NCBI GenBank assembly: GCA_907163375.1
Contig: CAJQUW010009206.1
Coordinates: 39,809 to 103,808, forward strand
Reading direction: 5' to 3'
From: Prostheceraeus crozeri
Lineage: Eukaryota > Platyhelminthes > Polycladida > Euryleptidae
Length of the DNA: 64,000 bases
The translations under genes were made by a program, and so were the position numbers. Positions 1-12,161 of the stretch are shown piece after piece; the stretch's first letter is position 1, and the number at the start of each line of letters is the position of its first letter. The notes beneath the pieces were generated by a model. That model had not been told where the DNA came from, searched no databases, and worked only from the letters and a program-made list of their open reading frames with translations.

Positions 1-183
1 ACTAAAATGTGTTTCTGTTAAACATATTATATTAGCCCTTTGGATATCATGTATGAAAAAATCATTTTAATTTTATCGCTATTCAATCCGTTAATGTTTA
101 CATAGAATAATAATTGTATTTCCATATATTTCTTCAGTTTCTTTCCAGCAGTCATTATTTCATCCTCTCCTTCCTTTAGTTCA

Positions 184-1135
184 TCAAAGATACCGATTTT
201 CATCATAGTCATAGAGTGTTGAGTGATTTATGCAACTATTGTTGTCTGTTCTGCAATGATTGTTTCTTTGCTCATGTTGATTTGGTGATTGTGGTCTGAT
301 TCTCTCGTCAGGGAATTGATCGTATTCTCTTCGGTGATTTCTGTTGTAGTATTGCTGTTGTCGTCTGTCGTATGTTCGTTGCTCACGGTATGAATACCTT
401 GTGTATCTGCTTTCACATACCCATTCATATCTTCTGCCATATTCAGCATTTCTCCTTTGTCTTTGATGCTGCATTGGTCTTCGGTATTGTTGTAGGTGCA
501 TTCTTCGGTGTGGTCTTGCATAGTGGTTGGTGTTGAACCAGCAATTCCAGGAAAGGTGCCCATGTCTTCCACACATATAACATGATCGCAAGGATTTTGA
601 CCTTTGAGTATGTCTTTGTGGATACTCTTGTTGATCCGAATGTTGAACTTCTTGCTGTTGTGTTTGCTGCTTTGCTTCAGTTTGTCGTTGCTCTATTTGT
701 AGAAGTTTGGGTGAAGCATTTGCCGGTAGGAATTTTGGGTGACGTGCATTTGGTGGGCTTTGTTTTCCCTTTCTGTTTTTCCTTTTGTTTTCCCCGATTC
801 TGCTTGTTTTTGTGTCATTCAATGTGCTTCGTTATGTTTTGTATGTCTGTGGGATAGTTATTATGCATACAAGTTTCACATGTAAATTTGCGTTTAGTTT
901 TTATGTACTTGACAAACTCATACGATGGTAAATTCGTACAATGTGCATGAAAAAATGTATCGCACTTTTCACAAGCTAGTTGAATATCCAGTTCAGATAC
1001 GAAATCTTCGCAAACTTCACATCTTCGATCGCTTGGCTTGTTCGGAGATATTGGGCCGTATTCCAGAACCTCCCTTAATTTTTCTCGCAAGGCCACCTTG
1101 ACCAAGGGAGGCATTTCCAAGGTGCCCTTATTCAA
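184..1135 (-). pseudogene. Non-LTR retrotransposon ORF1 remnant (PHD finger plus CCHC knuckle)
   Basis: Two overlapping minus-strand reading frames form one ORF1-like protein. The first part (815-1135) has a PHD-type zinc finger: Cys pairs CEVC and CEKC, then FHAHC and a final CETC. The second part (184-822) is Gln/Arg-rich and has a retroviral-type zinc knuckle, CYMCGRHGHLSWNC. PHD fingers and CCHC knuckles both occur in the nucleic-acid-binding ORF1 of invertebrate LINE elements. The frames change at about 815-822 with no intron signal, so I read this as a frameshifted copy. No reverse transcriptase follows, because the window starts at 1. The LINE family cannot be named from ORF1 alone. 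Confidence 0.55.
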
Positions 1136-2302
1136 GGCAGCCTTGACTTATAGGTATTCCAGAACGTACCTTTGAAGCTCCCTTCATGAAGGAGTTCCTT
1201 ACTGCTAAGTCTCCCTTCAGTTGCTGCAAAACTTCATGGCACTCAAGGATCAGATTTGTGCAGATTTGTGTGATGGATCAGATTTCTATGCACGACACTA
1301 ACAGGATAAAGTATTAGAGTCAGATATCTTTGCCTATTGTCTAGGTATTTGACAAGTAAATAAGTACAATCTTCATAAGAAAGTCTTTGGACGGCTGGCG
1401 TGTTATTGCTGTTTCACTAAGACACTGAACTTCGCTCACCAAAATCAACGGAATAGGGATTGTTTGATTTATGAAAAAATGGCTACAAAAAATTAAATGA
1501 TTAGAAAACGACAACAAGAAGGACACCAACAAACTAGAAATACAATAAGGATTACTTCGATACCAAAAACTACGAAAAACGATTGCTTAAAACTAATATA
1601 ACAAAGAAATTTCAACAACTGACACGAACTATTGATAATACGACCGCACGCTAACACGCTAACAGAGGGCATATGTATGTGCATCTCCGCAATTCCCATT
1701 GGAGGTGCCAGAATTGTGATTTGTTTCCAAGTATACACTAATTCATTCATTCATTCATCTTTAATGTCATCTGTCAGACAATACTTTATAGATTATAACT
1801 TGCACTCATGCCTTGTGACTGTCTTGGTCTCTTTTTAAATGTGTTCATCATCGATTTCATGTCCAAAATTGTATAATCCTGTCTGTTTGTTGTATTACAA
1901 CCACTGATGATGGAAACCACGGTATTTGAAACCGGATGGCAATAACTGATTTCACAACACCTAACTACAATCAGTAAATTACATGCAAATGGAAATACTT
2001 AGCAAGTAAAATGTCAGAACATCTCTTACTTGGACAGTCCTCGAGCTTGCATGATTTCATTTCCATGGAACCACCAAGACATTTAGAATAATAGGAAGAT
2101 TTTATGCATTTTTGTCTTCTGATCCGATTACCGTAATCGAAGTGCTGCATTTTGACCAATTCGACCATTCAGACCATTCTCCTGAAGAGAAAGACGAGGA
2201 AGCATGGAAATGTTCCAGATATAGAGTGATTGAATTCTGAAAAATGTTGGTACGAGTATGTGTCAAGACAAAAACTCGTAATAGAACAATTTTGGAAATG
2301 CA
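1136..2302. other. Intergenic, no gene recognised
   Basis: There are only short spurious reading frames. The stretch holds an ATTC microsatellite near 1738-1757 and a degenerate hammerhead-like motif at 1898-1940, listed separately. Confidence 0.5.
1898..1940 (+). ncRNA. Degenerate hammerhead-ribozyme-like motif
   Basis: The core CTGATGA (1904-1910) is followed 17 bases later by GAAAC (1928-1932) and the short palindrome CCGG. CCA before the core could pair with TGG after it. The base expected to be U16.1 is A, so activity is doubtful. Short-stem-III hammerheads of this layout are known from Penelope-like elements. Confidence 0.3.
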
Positions 2303-2310
2303 CCTTAGAC

Positions 2311-4671
2311 CAGGGCAGTGGAGCCGATGCGTTATCTCATCGGCTCCGGCTCCACGACAATGATGTGAAAGGCTCCGGCTCGGCTCCGGCTCCGACTTCA
2401 AATTCAGGTTCTATCTATGCTGGTTTTCCTGGATCCGTTGAACGGGTTTTTTGGATAACGGTGTGGCCTATAGTGGCTTGCTACAATCATCAAATTAGTT
2501 TTCATTAACAAGCAACGACTTAAGTTAATAATAAAAATGATAATAGCCCAATATAATGACAAATAACATACTTGTCATATATTTTTGCATGAATTAACTA
2601 TCTCTGAAAGATAAAATAAAGTTATAGCCAGGATTGGTTAAATTAGATAAAGATCTCTCGCACTGGCTAAATATAAATTGGCCTAGCCTGCAACCAGTCT
2701 ACTACGAGGCTACATTAAATAAGACCACATGAGTGATGATGATATACCTAATTAGCCGTCACAGGGGCCGAATAGTAGTATAAGCTTTTTAACAAAGCTT
2801 GAATATGAAACTGGATAGCGTATGCCTCTAGACAGCTTATAGGGCATGTATCTACTCGAACATGGAAAGGGTATCGGCTATATAGCCAAATATACCGTAT
2901 CAATAAAGATATCAATTGCTTTATTGAATATTAAAGTGTATATAGGCTAGCTTAGGTTGTTATTGTTATTTGTTATTGCCTTTATTCAATAGTCTGTTGG
3001 TCCATGAATAATATGATCGGTGGGTAGCCCACGACTCATCATCTGTAGAAATTGTAGTTTAGATAGCCTCATTGCAGTGTAGGCTAGAAATGTACAATTG
3101 AAAATTTTTACTTAAAAAAATTAAAAATATCTAATTTAGGACAAGTTTTGTAATTCTATGTAGCATACTTAATAAGTTAAGGCCTAACTTACATTATATT
3201 AATTTCGTATTTTTCATTATGGCGTAAAGTTGCACTAAATAATTCATCAGTGATTCATGTATATTATTATATTCAATTTATGTATAACACATTACCACTA
3301 TTCCTCTGATGATGGTTAGGCTGATGAAACTGAACTCGGAGTATCACACAGTATGTTGCAGGGTGCTATGCATAATAAAAATTTGACTGCGAGCACCGAG
3401 CAGAAATCCCATCTACTTTACTAGCTTTCGAATGCGCGTGCGGTTTAATGTCACAGACAATAGAAAAGGGAGGTCAAAAGGCGCCTTTATTGAGAGCGTC
3501 TCAGTCTTTTTTTATTGTTTACATATAAGTCAGCATGATATCAGCATAAAGTGTTGACAGACGGAAAAAATAATAATGAAAATTCTTGAAATCCACAGGT
3601 CTATGACATTTGGGGAAATATTATTACACGATACGGCTCTTGTGCAGTCCTCCCCCCCCCCATTTTTTTCTCTGGTCACAAGATGCAGCACCATTGGATG
3701 TCCATTTCAGCATCACCGATTTGAGTGAAGTATTCCGTGCTGTTGTAAAAATCTACGTGGGTAATTGCGATGTCATGGTCGCAAACTTCGTCAGCAAGTC
3801 AACATTGTAATTTGCCTTCAGGTTTTTCGCATTGAAATATACCCTTTGAATTTTGAAGTCAAAGGAAATTCATTGTGAATGAGATACCTTTAAAATAATA
3901 GGGCGCTACTAGAAGTGGCTGGGTCGCTTATTACTATAGCCATGTGAGGACTTGTAGTCAGGTCATTCGTGTGAGTGTGAAGAGTTATCCCTCCAATCAA
4001 AGTTGATCAAATTGAATAATCGATTGTTTTGAAAAATGTAGGTGGGGGGATTGCACAAGAGCCTACAATACAATCTAAGGAAATTGGCATTGTCACAGAT
4101 GCCAGTAGCTTCTGCCAGTAGCCATACCGATAGATGATAGCCTACATAGTAACCGTATTAGATTTAAGACATTGCGCAAGAAATGTAGCTATATTATCTT
4201 TGCTGACTGAACTGAAAATGTGTACATAAATGACTGGCGACTTGTCTCTAGGAATCTACAATCATCTAGTTAGCATGCATATAACAAGTCTTCAAATTAA
4301 TGGATTTTGGAGAATACGTTGTCAATATGGAAATTAGTCTTACGAAACATATGCAATAAAAAAATATTACACATGTGTGTAAATATATAATAAATATAAT
4401 ACAAAAGAAGGCGGCAACTGCAAAGAAAGATGTCGTGGAGGACAGATCATTGGTATACTTAAAAGACATATCTTTAGATTTCAAATGATTTAATTTTTTT
4501 ATGATGCCAATTAATAACTTTCAAAATTCTAGATTTATGTCAAAGCTCAAACTATCGGAGCCGGAGTCGGAGCCCTTGTGATAAATCGGCTCCGGCTCCG
4601 GCTCCGACCAAAACCATCGGTTCCTTAAGGCTCCGGCTCCGGCTCGGCTCGGCTCCGGCTCCACAGCCCTG
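2311..4671. mobile_element. Non-autonomous hAT-like element, 2,361 bp, 8-bp TSD
   Basis: The left end reads CAGGGCAGTGGAGCC and the right end is its inverted counterpart, GGCTCC-ACAGCCCTG. Directly outside lies a perfect 8-bp duplication, CCTTAGAC, at 2303-2310 and 4672-4679. CAGGG termini with an 8-bp duplication are the hAT signature. Inside each end is a subterminal block rich in GGCTCC hexamers (about 2331-2397 and 4556-4661). No transposase frame is visible; the interior holds only short spurious ORFs. It would depend on a transposase encoded elsewhere. The 19612-23532 element has the same style of ends. Confidence 0.85.
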
Positions 4672-5606
4672 CCTTAGACTGTATATAACTGCATCTATCA
4701 AAGAGTGGATGCATGGCCATCTGTTCGCATTTTTCTTGAAAATGAAATGTGCTTGCAGTATGCCAGTTAGACTGGACAAAGAATAGAAAGATGTCCTCAG
4801 ACTTGAACAATTTAGGTACAAACTTTCCTTTTCACCTGTAGACACTGCATTTCGCGCTACAAGGGCTGGTTGCTCTGAAATCGTTCAAGTCTGAAGACAT
4901 CTTTCTATTCTCTGCACAGGCGAACTGACACTCTGCAATTCTATTATCATCAGCCGAAGGGTAAGCCAGGATAATATCAGGACGCAGAGCAGTCTTCTGT
5001 GCAAGTCCTTCAGCTTGTTCATCCATATACATATACAGTAGATGATGCCCGTAATTCCGAGACGTAGTGGCGAGCCCCTGTAGCACTGATAACTGACAAA
5101 TTTTAAATATAATGTATTCTTAAATTTCTTATGCATGTGGACATCTCTCCATGTAAGCGAGGATTTCAGGACTTTTGTTATTTTATGTTCAAGCTTCTCC
5201 AAACAATTGAAGAATGTGGAGCAGCAAAATATCATATTTGTGACCTTGTTTTCGAAGGAAGTTTCATCTCTTCCTTAACGGAGATTCTTAGTGAAAAAAA
5301 TGTTTAGAAGTTTTTTGTAACGAAATTAATAGAATGTCATTTTCAATAACAAATAAAACGTTCATGAATCTTTGTAGTGTTCCTTTGACTCTGCATATGA
5401 AACTTCCATTCGAAATATGCATTAATTGGCATTTATTCCTATATGTTCATGGTGAGCGTCATCAATGACGTCTGGATATCTATAATTTAAGCTTTCATAG
5501 TTACTGAAAAGTCCATGGTATCTTGGACATCTGTATGAGATGCTGATATACACTTGCGTCAAATGATGAGCCTTAAATAATGAGAAAAATGAAAAAATCA
5601 AGCTAA

Positions 5607-5648
5607 CAATCCCGCATAGGTGTGTGAAAGTCTATTCAAATTTCTTTT
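5607..5648 (+). repeat. 42-bp direct repeat, copy 1
   Basis: This is identical to 6054-6095, in the same orientation and 447 bp away. It begins CAATCCCGCATAGG. Neither copy lies in an evident gene. Confidence 0.8.
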
Positions 5649-6053
5649 ATATTTCACAGTGTAATAATCTGCATTGATTATTGCTTCCGTAATAAATTTA
5701 AGTTTATGCACTCTTCCACTCTATTTTGGTTTATGCACTTTATGCACTCTTTGGAAAATATGAACTTCATAAAGTCTATGGTTTCGAAAGAGTGCAATAA
5801 ATCGTCTTTATTGCATCATTTCATTGAAATACATTAGCACATAGAAAGTTTTTCATCCTCTAAAACGGTGAATTCTACATAGTAATCTCAAAAATACCGT
5901 TGATATCTACAATTCCATATCAAATAGAGGTAGAAATTTGGCAGCTGTAAAATTCTGATGGTCATAGATTCCGAGAATCATGTGAAGCACAAAGTTACTC
6001 GTGCAACTCGTGCAAAGATCTTGGTTACATTATTCTCGATCAACAAACTGTGC

Positions 6054-6095
6054 CAATCCCGCATAGGTGTGTGAAAGTCTATTCAAATTTCTTTT
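6054..6095 (+). repeat. 42-bp direct repeat, copy 2
   Basis: This is the second identical copy of the repeat at 5607-5648. It may reflect a local duplication or two relics of one interspersed repeat. Confidence 0.8.
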
Positions 6096-8425
6096 CTGAA
6101 ACTTTAATTTAAAATGCTCTTCAATCGGGCATCAAAGTGTCCTTTGTGAAAATGATGTCAGATCTTATCAACTGTCAATTTAAGTAAGAAAATGGTTATA
6201 ATGAGCTCATTTTTAATTGTCCTTAGCTGCCAACAAAATTCCCAATTGTTATTTGAAATTCATTGAATTTTTTCATGTTGTCATACTTCAAATGTTCAAT
6301 TTGCATTGAACCCTCGCCCCACTGAAGTACTTTTCCTAACGCGCCGCATTCCCCCTCCCCCAACTGATCTCCCAAACTAGGCATTAAAGAAGGATTCAGA
6401 AAAACCGCATCTGTTTTATTTCTAAGGTCCTCCCTCGACTGAGGTGAAGTTCAAGGGTATAAAAACGCCAATTTTTAACAAATTTCCTTTATTCACTGTT
6501 TGAAATGGAAAATGACAACAAAAACTAATGAACCATGAACTAATCGAATGATCTGGTCAAGTTGGTAAATAAAATGATTAGTTGTTATGAGATTAAATCA
6601 TTGTGTTAGATGAGGTCAAAGGTCAAATAATTCAAACCTTTAGTTCAGCTCAAATATCACTAAAATCGCACATTTTAGTATTTAGTTTCTGCAGGTGAAG
6701 AAACAGCCAAATCGGTGAACTTTTATCGAGACACTGAGGCTAAATGCAACATGACTCCGAAAATTTTCAATAATTGCTGATCAGATGCAGAATTAGAATG
6801 TACAAAATAATAAAAAATTATATTTGAAGTTTAAATTTCAAATTTCAAACATTCATTCATACATAATAAGCAGATCATTTCAAATTCAAAGATTTTGCAT
6901 TTGCGAATATCTCCATTATTAATGGGAAGAATCCTTTATGTAATCTCAACTTATTCCATCAAGAATTGATAAAGAAATAAATAAACGTTTATTTATCAAT
7001 ACTGAAAATCATGCATTTCTAAATGAAGTCAAACACAAAGTTAAATACATCAAATAAGTAACTTTCTTGATAGCTGTCTGTTGTAAAGTACGGAACACCG
7101 AGGAATGAAGAAGGATGACCGACGCGATGTCACACAGACATGCAGTTGAACGTGACCACTTCTTGAAATTACAGATGGAAAAATAGAATGAATGCAATTT
7201 TCAGGATTTCGAAGTTGGTTGAAGATGGCTCCCTCTTATGTCGTCTGCTTTCAAGCGAGGGAAACAAAGTGCAAGTGCAAGTTACAGAACAGATTATTCT
7301 GTGGCAACCTTTGTTGATTTTCTCGAGCTTGGAGGAATTTCCTTTGTTCATTCCCAGAAGTAAAGGTGAGTTACGAGTATATTCGAGAACTGAAGGTATA
7401 TGTGCCTTATAAACTTATTATCTCTTCTTTTTTAGTTACAACCGGCATACGTCGTAATTTCTTCAAAAGATAGATTTTTGACTGGAGGACTTGCATATCT
7501 GAGTAACGTGCTGATCCCATTTCAGATTACTTTGGAAGATAACTCCGAGGAATTTCATGGATTCTACGTGCGGAATGTCAAAGTAATTTACTGAATCCGA
7601 ATCGTTGCTTGCCTTTTATCGAAATATCATAATTTTTGTCTTTTTATGTGATTAGACAAGAAACATTTTTCTTCGCTCTACTTTCAAATGTTTTTAATTT
7701 CATTTTCGATCGCATTTTATAAAAAAATGATTCATTGAGATAGATTCGTTGATGCCACAATATACATGTACATTAGAAGTACCGAAATCAGCCAAAATAT
7801 TCCAAACATTCAAATTGTAAAATAGCTCTCCCGCCAAAGTCATATTGCCAAATTAATAATCCTTCTATCAAAACTTGCATAATACGTAGAAAATGAGCTA
7901 TTATAATTCTGGTGGCCATAGCTTGATTGGCTTAAAGATATTCAAAAATTCACCAGAGGGGCAGTGGGGCGAGAGTCAACACTTAATTTTGTCAGATTGG
8001 TCTTTCATTCATCTCTTCCCGATATACATCTTCCTCAACACATCATATCTGCTTTACAAAACATTGGAGTGATTGCTCTTTGAGGATAATCCTCCACATT
8101 TCATGCGTACATGCACAATTCAATCTCTTTTTGTTGATAAGTTCACTACATTCAAACAATTTGGCATCGTGAATTGCCGAAATTCGATATAAACTGTCAA
8201 AAATGTCAAAATTTGTCAAAATTGCCATTTCTGAATTTTGAAATGTTTTCTTTAATTCGAAGATGATCGTTTCAGATCAAATGAATGTCAACGTTTAAAG
8301 GTTCACACTCTATCATTTACAGTCCGTCTGAGAATATCATATGACTCGGAGCATAATGTGAAATTCACCCTCGCCATTCAAGAAATTTGTTCAAAAGCAA
8401 AATTGACATTCTGCACGGTTTTACC

Positions 8426-8464
8426 AGACACTGAGGCTGCGACTGTGTCGCGAAACGTCTGTCT
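8426..8464 (+). ncRNA. Hammerhead-ribozyme-like motif, short stem III
   Basis: Stem I is AGACA (8426-8430) pairing with TGTCT (8460-8464). The core is CTGAGGC, against consensus CTGANGA, so A9 is changed. Stem II is a perfect hairpin GCGAC-TGT-GTCGC (8439-8451). GAAAC follows, then the minimal palindromic ACGT stem III and the cleavage-site C at 8459. The layout is that of Penelope-associated and retrozyme hammerheads. The A9 change probably inactivates it. Confidence 0.5.
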
Positions 8465-9326
8465 CTTGTACATACTTTTGACATTAAACTTTTACGGATA
8501 AACCACAGGAAGTGCTCTTTATTTCTTTATTTCTCTTTATGTTTAAAAGCAGCATTATTGAGCAGATTCATGAAAAATTACAAGTTCCTGTATGCACTGT
8601 AAATCATAAAGTCCTATTTAACTATAGTATGTCCAACATTTTATCTACCTAAAACGTCCATTTTGTCAAAAAGACGAAATCATTAAAAATCAATTGAAAA
8701 CTCATTTTAAGAGATGCTTACATATATTCTGTTTATTGACCACTGACTCTTGATAACTTGAGTCCATGCTGAATACTTTTTGTTTATTCATAACTGTATT
8801 AAACACCAAGCAAATAATAGAGTTTGACACTGAAATAAGCTTTGCCGCTATAATGATGCTAGAGGGCACTACAAATGCAATGTAGTTCTTTATTCATTGT
8901 CTTGCATGCATGTCAATCCGCTTGTCTATTTCCAGCTGAGACACGAGTGTGCATTGTTGACGAGCAGTGACTGTGTGAAGAAGTGACGCCTATCAAACGG
9001 TCAATATAGTTGTTCATAGTCAGATACGTAGAATAATTCCTCCGATGCCAATTTTGATGAATCATGAGTGAAAAATGACAATTATTTATGCATTTCAGAG
9101 TTAGACATTTCTTGTTTCACAGAGTGGGTGTCTGGGCGTACCACACCATTGATATAGAAAGGGGAAGATTGCGCGGTCTGCTATCTCCACGTGTATCTGA
9201 AATGAAGCCAGGTGACTCACGAACGGCATGTGTTGTAGTGGCAGAAAGATAGAACTGATAGCACATCACACGTGTTATCCTTATATAAAGGCAAAGTGCA
9301 TTCTTGCCTCTCAGTCGATTTTGATT

Positions 9327-11345
9327 ATGGTAAAGAGTTGCTGCGTACCTTTGTGCTCGAATAGAGCAACTAAAGGAACTCATCTATCCTTCCATGCTTT
9401 CCCTCTGTCAAATCCAGAGAGAACACTGCAATGGACTATCACGATCCGACGAAAACATTTTCAACCTAAGAAAGGTTTGAGTTTCGTTTGCTCCGTCCAT
9501 TTCTCAGACCCGGATTATAAAACTGGTGATACGATTTACAGAAGAGATGGGAAAGATGTCGTCGAACCTTCGAACCATCGAGTGCTTAGAAAGGATGCTG
9601 TTCCCTCTTTGTTTCCCGGTTATCCTGTTTATATGGATGGTTCCTCTCGCCCTAATCGACGCAAATCGCCCATGAAACGGGACATCTGTGAAATTGTGAC
9701 CCCACTTTCTTTTGACGAAAGCTTCACATCCACATCAAAAGATCAATCACTCCAAGTCAACATGTAAGTGTTCAATTATTTACTCAATTCATCAGAATAG
9801 TGAAATATACACGTCCTTATAAATTATGTTGAATAGTACACGTTATGAATTTACATGTCCTTTACGTATCTTCATAAATTGTTGAAGAGTAGGGTATTTT
9901 CTTGCCTTCATAAATTATTAGAGTTTGTAGGACAAGAATTCTACATATTATTATTAATTACATGAGACCCTTCGAAATTTGTTACATGAAGAGTAATTAT
10001 GATAATAATCGAGGATGTTGACACAGTTATGCGAACTTTGATAAATAGTTTACAACACAAAATATCTCGCAGTGACGCGTATAATCAACTACTCAATACT
10101 TAACAAAATATTTTATGTTTTAGCTGTTCATGTCCCGAATTGAGACGCAAGATAAAAACAAAAGACCAAAGAATTCGACGTCAAAAGAAAAGTATAACAT
10201 CTTTTAAAAGCCTCATAGCTGAATTGAAGAAAAAAGCTGTTCATGTCCCGAATTGAGACGCAAGATAAAAACAAAAGACCAAAGAATTCGACGTCAAAAG
10301 AAAAGTACAACATCTTTTAAAAGCCTCATAGCTGGATTGAAGAAAAAATACCTGATTGACTCTCGTCAACAAGAATCATTTAGTGGATTAAGCCTGAAAT
10401 TGTTTGAGGATGAATTCAAAAATTCCCAAAGACATCCCTGTGGTTATCGTTACTGTAATGACGTAGCCAAGTTTGTTATTTCCTTACATTATTACAGTCC
10501 CAAAGCATACAAACTGGTCAGATCCGTTCTTCACTTATCACACCCATCAACAATTCGAGCATGGGCTTCAAATGTTGACTGTAGCCCTGGGATACTGGAA
10601 AATGTTTTTCACTATTTGTCGAAAGCTATCGAACGTGACTCAAGAATGCGGGAATGTTCTCTCATAGCGGATGAAATGAGCATACGGAAATTGTGAGTTG
10701 GATTCTTCACGGTAAGTAGCATATGAAACTTTTGTAAATCTATAATCGAAAATAAGTATTGTATCTATCGAGTGCATCGCAGCATATGTGAATTAGATTG
10801 AATAGATTAAATATACATTAGAATAAGATTTTATTCTACATAAGCATTTTTTATTAAATTATTGATCATGTATACGCACTATCCATACTCTTATTGATCG
10901 TGTCAATCAATTTCATAATATAGGCATATAAAAAGTAAATGCTATTAATACCTCTATTCAAGGACATAATGATTAAACTAGATATTATGCATTAATTATA
11001 GTAATTCCTCATTACAGAGGGATGTTTATTGGCGGCGAGGATTATGGTGGTGGGCCGATTCCCGAAACTACTGCGACTAGTGCACTGGTTTTGCAACTTG
11101 TTGGTCTCCGTGGGAGATGGAAAATCCCAGTGGCATATTTTTTCACTGATTATGTCAAAAGTGAAATGCTTGCATCCGTTATACGCGATACAATCCACAG
11201 AGCTTACGAATTTGGTATTCATGTCAAAGCTGTGGTATCTGATGGTCTTGCTGCCAATTTCAAAGCTGGACAATGTCTTGGCGCCAACATGGCAACACAC
11301 CGATCACTCATTTTTTGTGAACAAATTTTTTGTGATGTTTTAACA
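9327..11345 (+). pseudogene. P-element/THAP9-like transposase, multi-exon, broken
   Basis: Exon 1 (ATG 9327 to about 9763) encodes an N-terminal THAP zinc finger: CCVPLC, FHAFP, a Trp in the QW pair, CSVHF and a terminal PSLF. This is the site-specific DNA-binding module of P-type transposases. A GTAAGT donor follows; a TTTTAG acceptor precedes the next exon at 10124. That exon encodes the RNase H-like part with the FYSPKAY-type motif (here YYSPKAY) and the catalytic-Asp segment LIADEMSIRK. A GTGAGT donor near 10694 and an acceptor at about 11017 lead to GGGPIPETTATSALV and LRGRWKIPVAYF, typical of the same fold. Similarity fades after about 11,310, so the C-terminal half is missing or in unseen exons. 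A 113-bp tandem duplication breaks the frame. Confidence 0.75.
10124..10349 (+). repeat. 113-bp tandem duplication inside the transposase exon
   Basis: Copies at 10124-10236 and 10237-10349 differ at only about two bases. Since 113 is not a multiple of three, the duplication shifts the frame. The first copy starts exactly at the splice acceptor boundary. Confidence 0.9.
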
Positions 11346-11609
11346 ATATTTCAGCCTATCCGCTGTATGTACGAGTGTATGTTTCAGATAACATTTGCTA
11401 TGGGTCTATATAAGATAGCGAAGTGAAAGGAATTTTCTTATGTACTTCAATGATAAGTACAGAAATACATATAGACAATGCTTAGATGCGCATTTGAGAC
11501 TGTCTGATTTAGGGAAGCTAACGCCCGTTCACTTTCTGCCACTATTACACGATCGCCAGTGTCAACCGCTGGCTTCACTTTCTCGCGAGACTGCATTATC
11601 TTCCCCTTT

Positions 11610-12008
11610 CTACATCAATGTACCACACCCGAGGTCATCCCATCCATAATCATCATAAGAGCTGCTAACCGTGTAGCGTGATTTGCGCATGTAAACGAGA
11701 CATTCATGTGCTGCACCGACTGGCTCATCATATCTGTAGCCGACAAAAGGACATTTTGTTATCTCATCCTGCAGTTTGCAATGATTATTCGGTGAATCTT
11801 TCATTCCCAGATAGAACATTGCTACTTGATACCGAGTGCGACCGTGTGGAGGTGCAATTGTCTGGATATATTTTTCTGGCAAGGTGGCAACGATTGTATT
11901 TAGTACAAAATCCTTTTCATTCTTGCTTTCTGGAGAGAAAGATGCAGCATTCGGATGCGGCATTAAGTGATAGCAGAAATTAATCCGCCCTCCACGTGTC
12001 TGCGTCAA
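11610..12008 (-). other. Possible protein-coding exon of unknown identity
   Basis: This 132-codon open frame has fairly balanced composition and ordinary-looking codons, preceded on the minus strand by an acceptor-like TTTGACGCAG. The peptide has scattered Cys and Tyr (KCPFVGYRYDE, ECLVYMRKS) and matches no family I know. It may be a host exon or part of an unrecognised transposon; chance remains likely. Confidence 0.2.
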
Positions 12009-12117
12009 AGCAGTGCCTTCCTGGCTAATTTACGCTCTCAACAGATTGTGCGGTGGCCTCGTGTTTAGAGGGTATGCTTGCACGTCCTCTAGCTCCAACT
12101 TCGCTGGTTCGAACCTT

Positions 12118-12161
12118 CCCACGACTGATGAGGACCAACTGGCTGAAACATGTCTCGTGGT
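12118..12161 (+). ncRNA. Hammerhead-ribozyme-like motif with intact core
   Basis: Stem I is CCACGA (12119-12124) pairing perfectly with TCGTGG (12155-12160). The core CTGATGA is exact at 12125-12131. Stem II (12132-12144) has a CCA/TGG helix with a bulged A. GAAAC follows at 12145-12149, then a loopless palindromic stem III ACATGT and the cleavage-site C at 12154. Such minimal stem III hammerheads are known to act as dimers in retrozymes and Penelope-like elements. No adjacent Penelope gene is visible, so this may be a solo relic. Confidence 0.6.

Larger units (their letters stand above)
4680..9326. other. Long gene-poor stretch
   Basis: I recognise no protein domain. A 42-bp direct repeat and a hammerhead-like motif lie here, listed separately. 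Exons of an unrecognised host gene cannot be excluded by eye. Confidence 0.4.

Noticed and set aside
3305..3345. Hammerhead-like CTGATGA ... GAAAC at 3308-3335
   Set aside because: No convincing stems I to III can be drawn; the core words alone occur by chance.
7188..7412. Candidate host exon near 7.2-7.6 kb
   Set aside because: The frames have no recognisable domain and poor splice context, so I could not support a gene.
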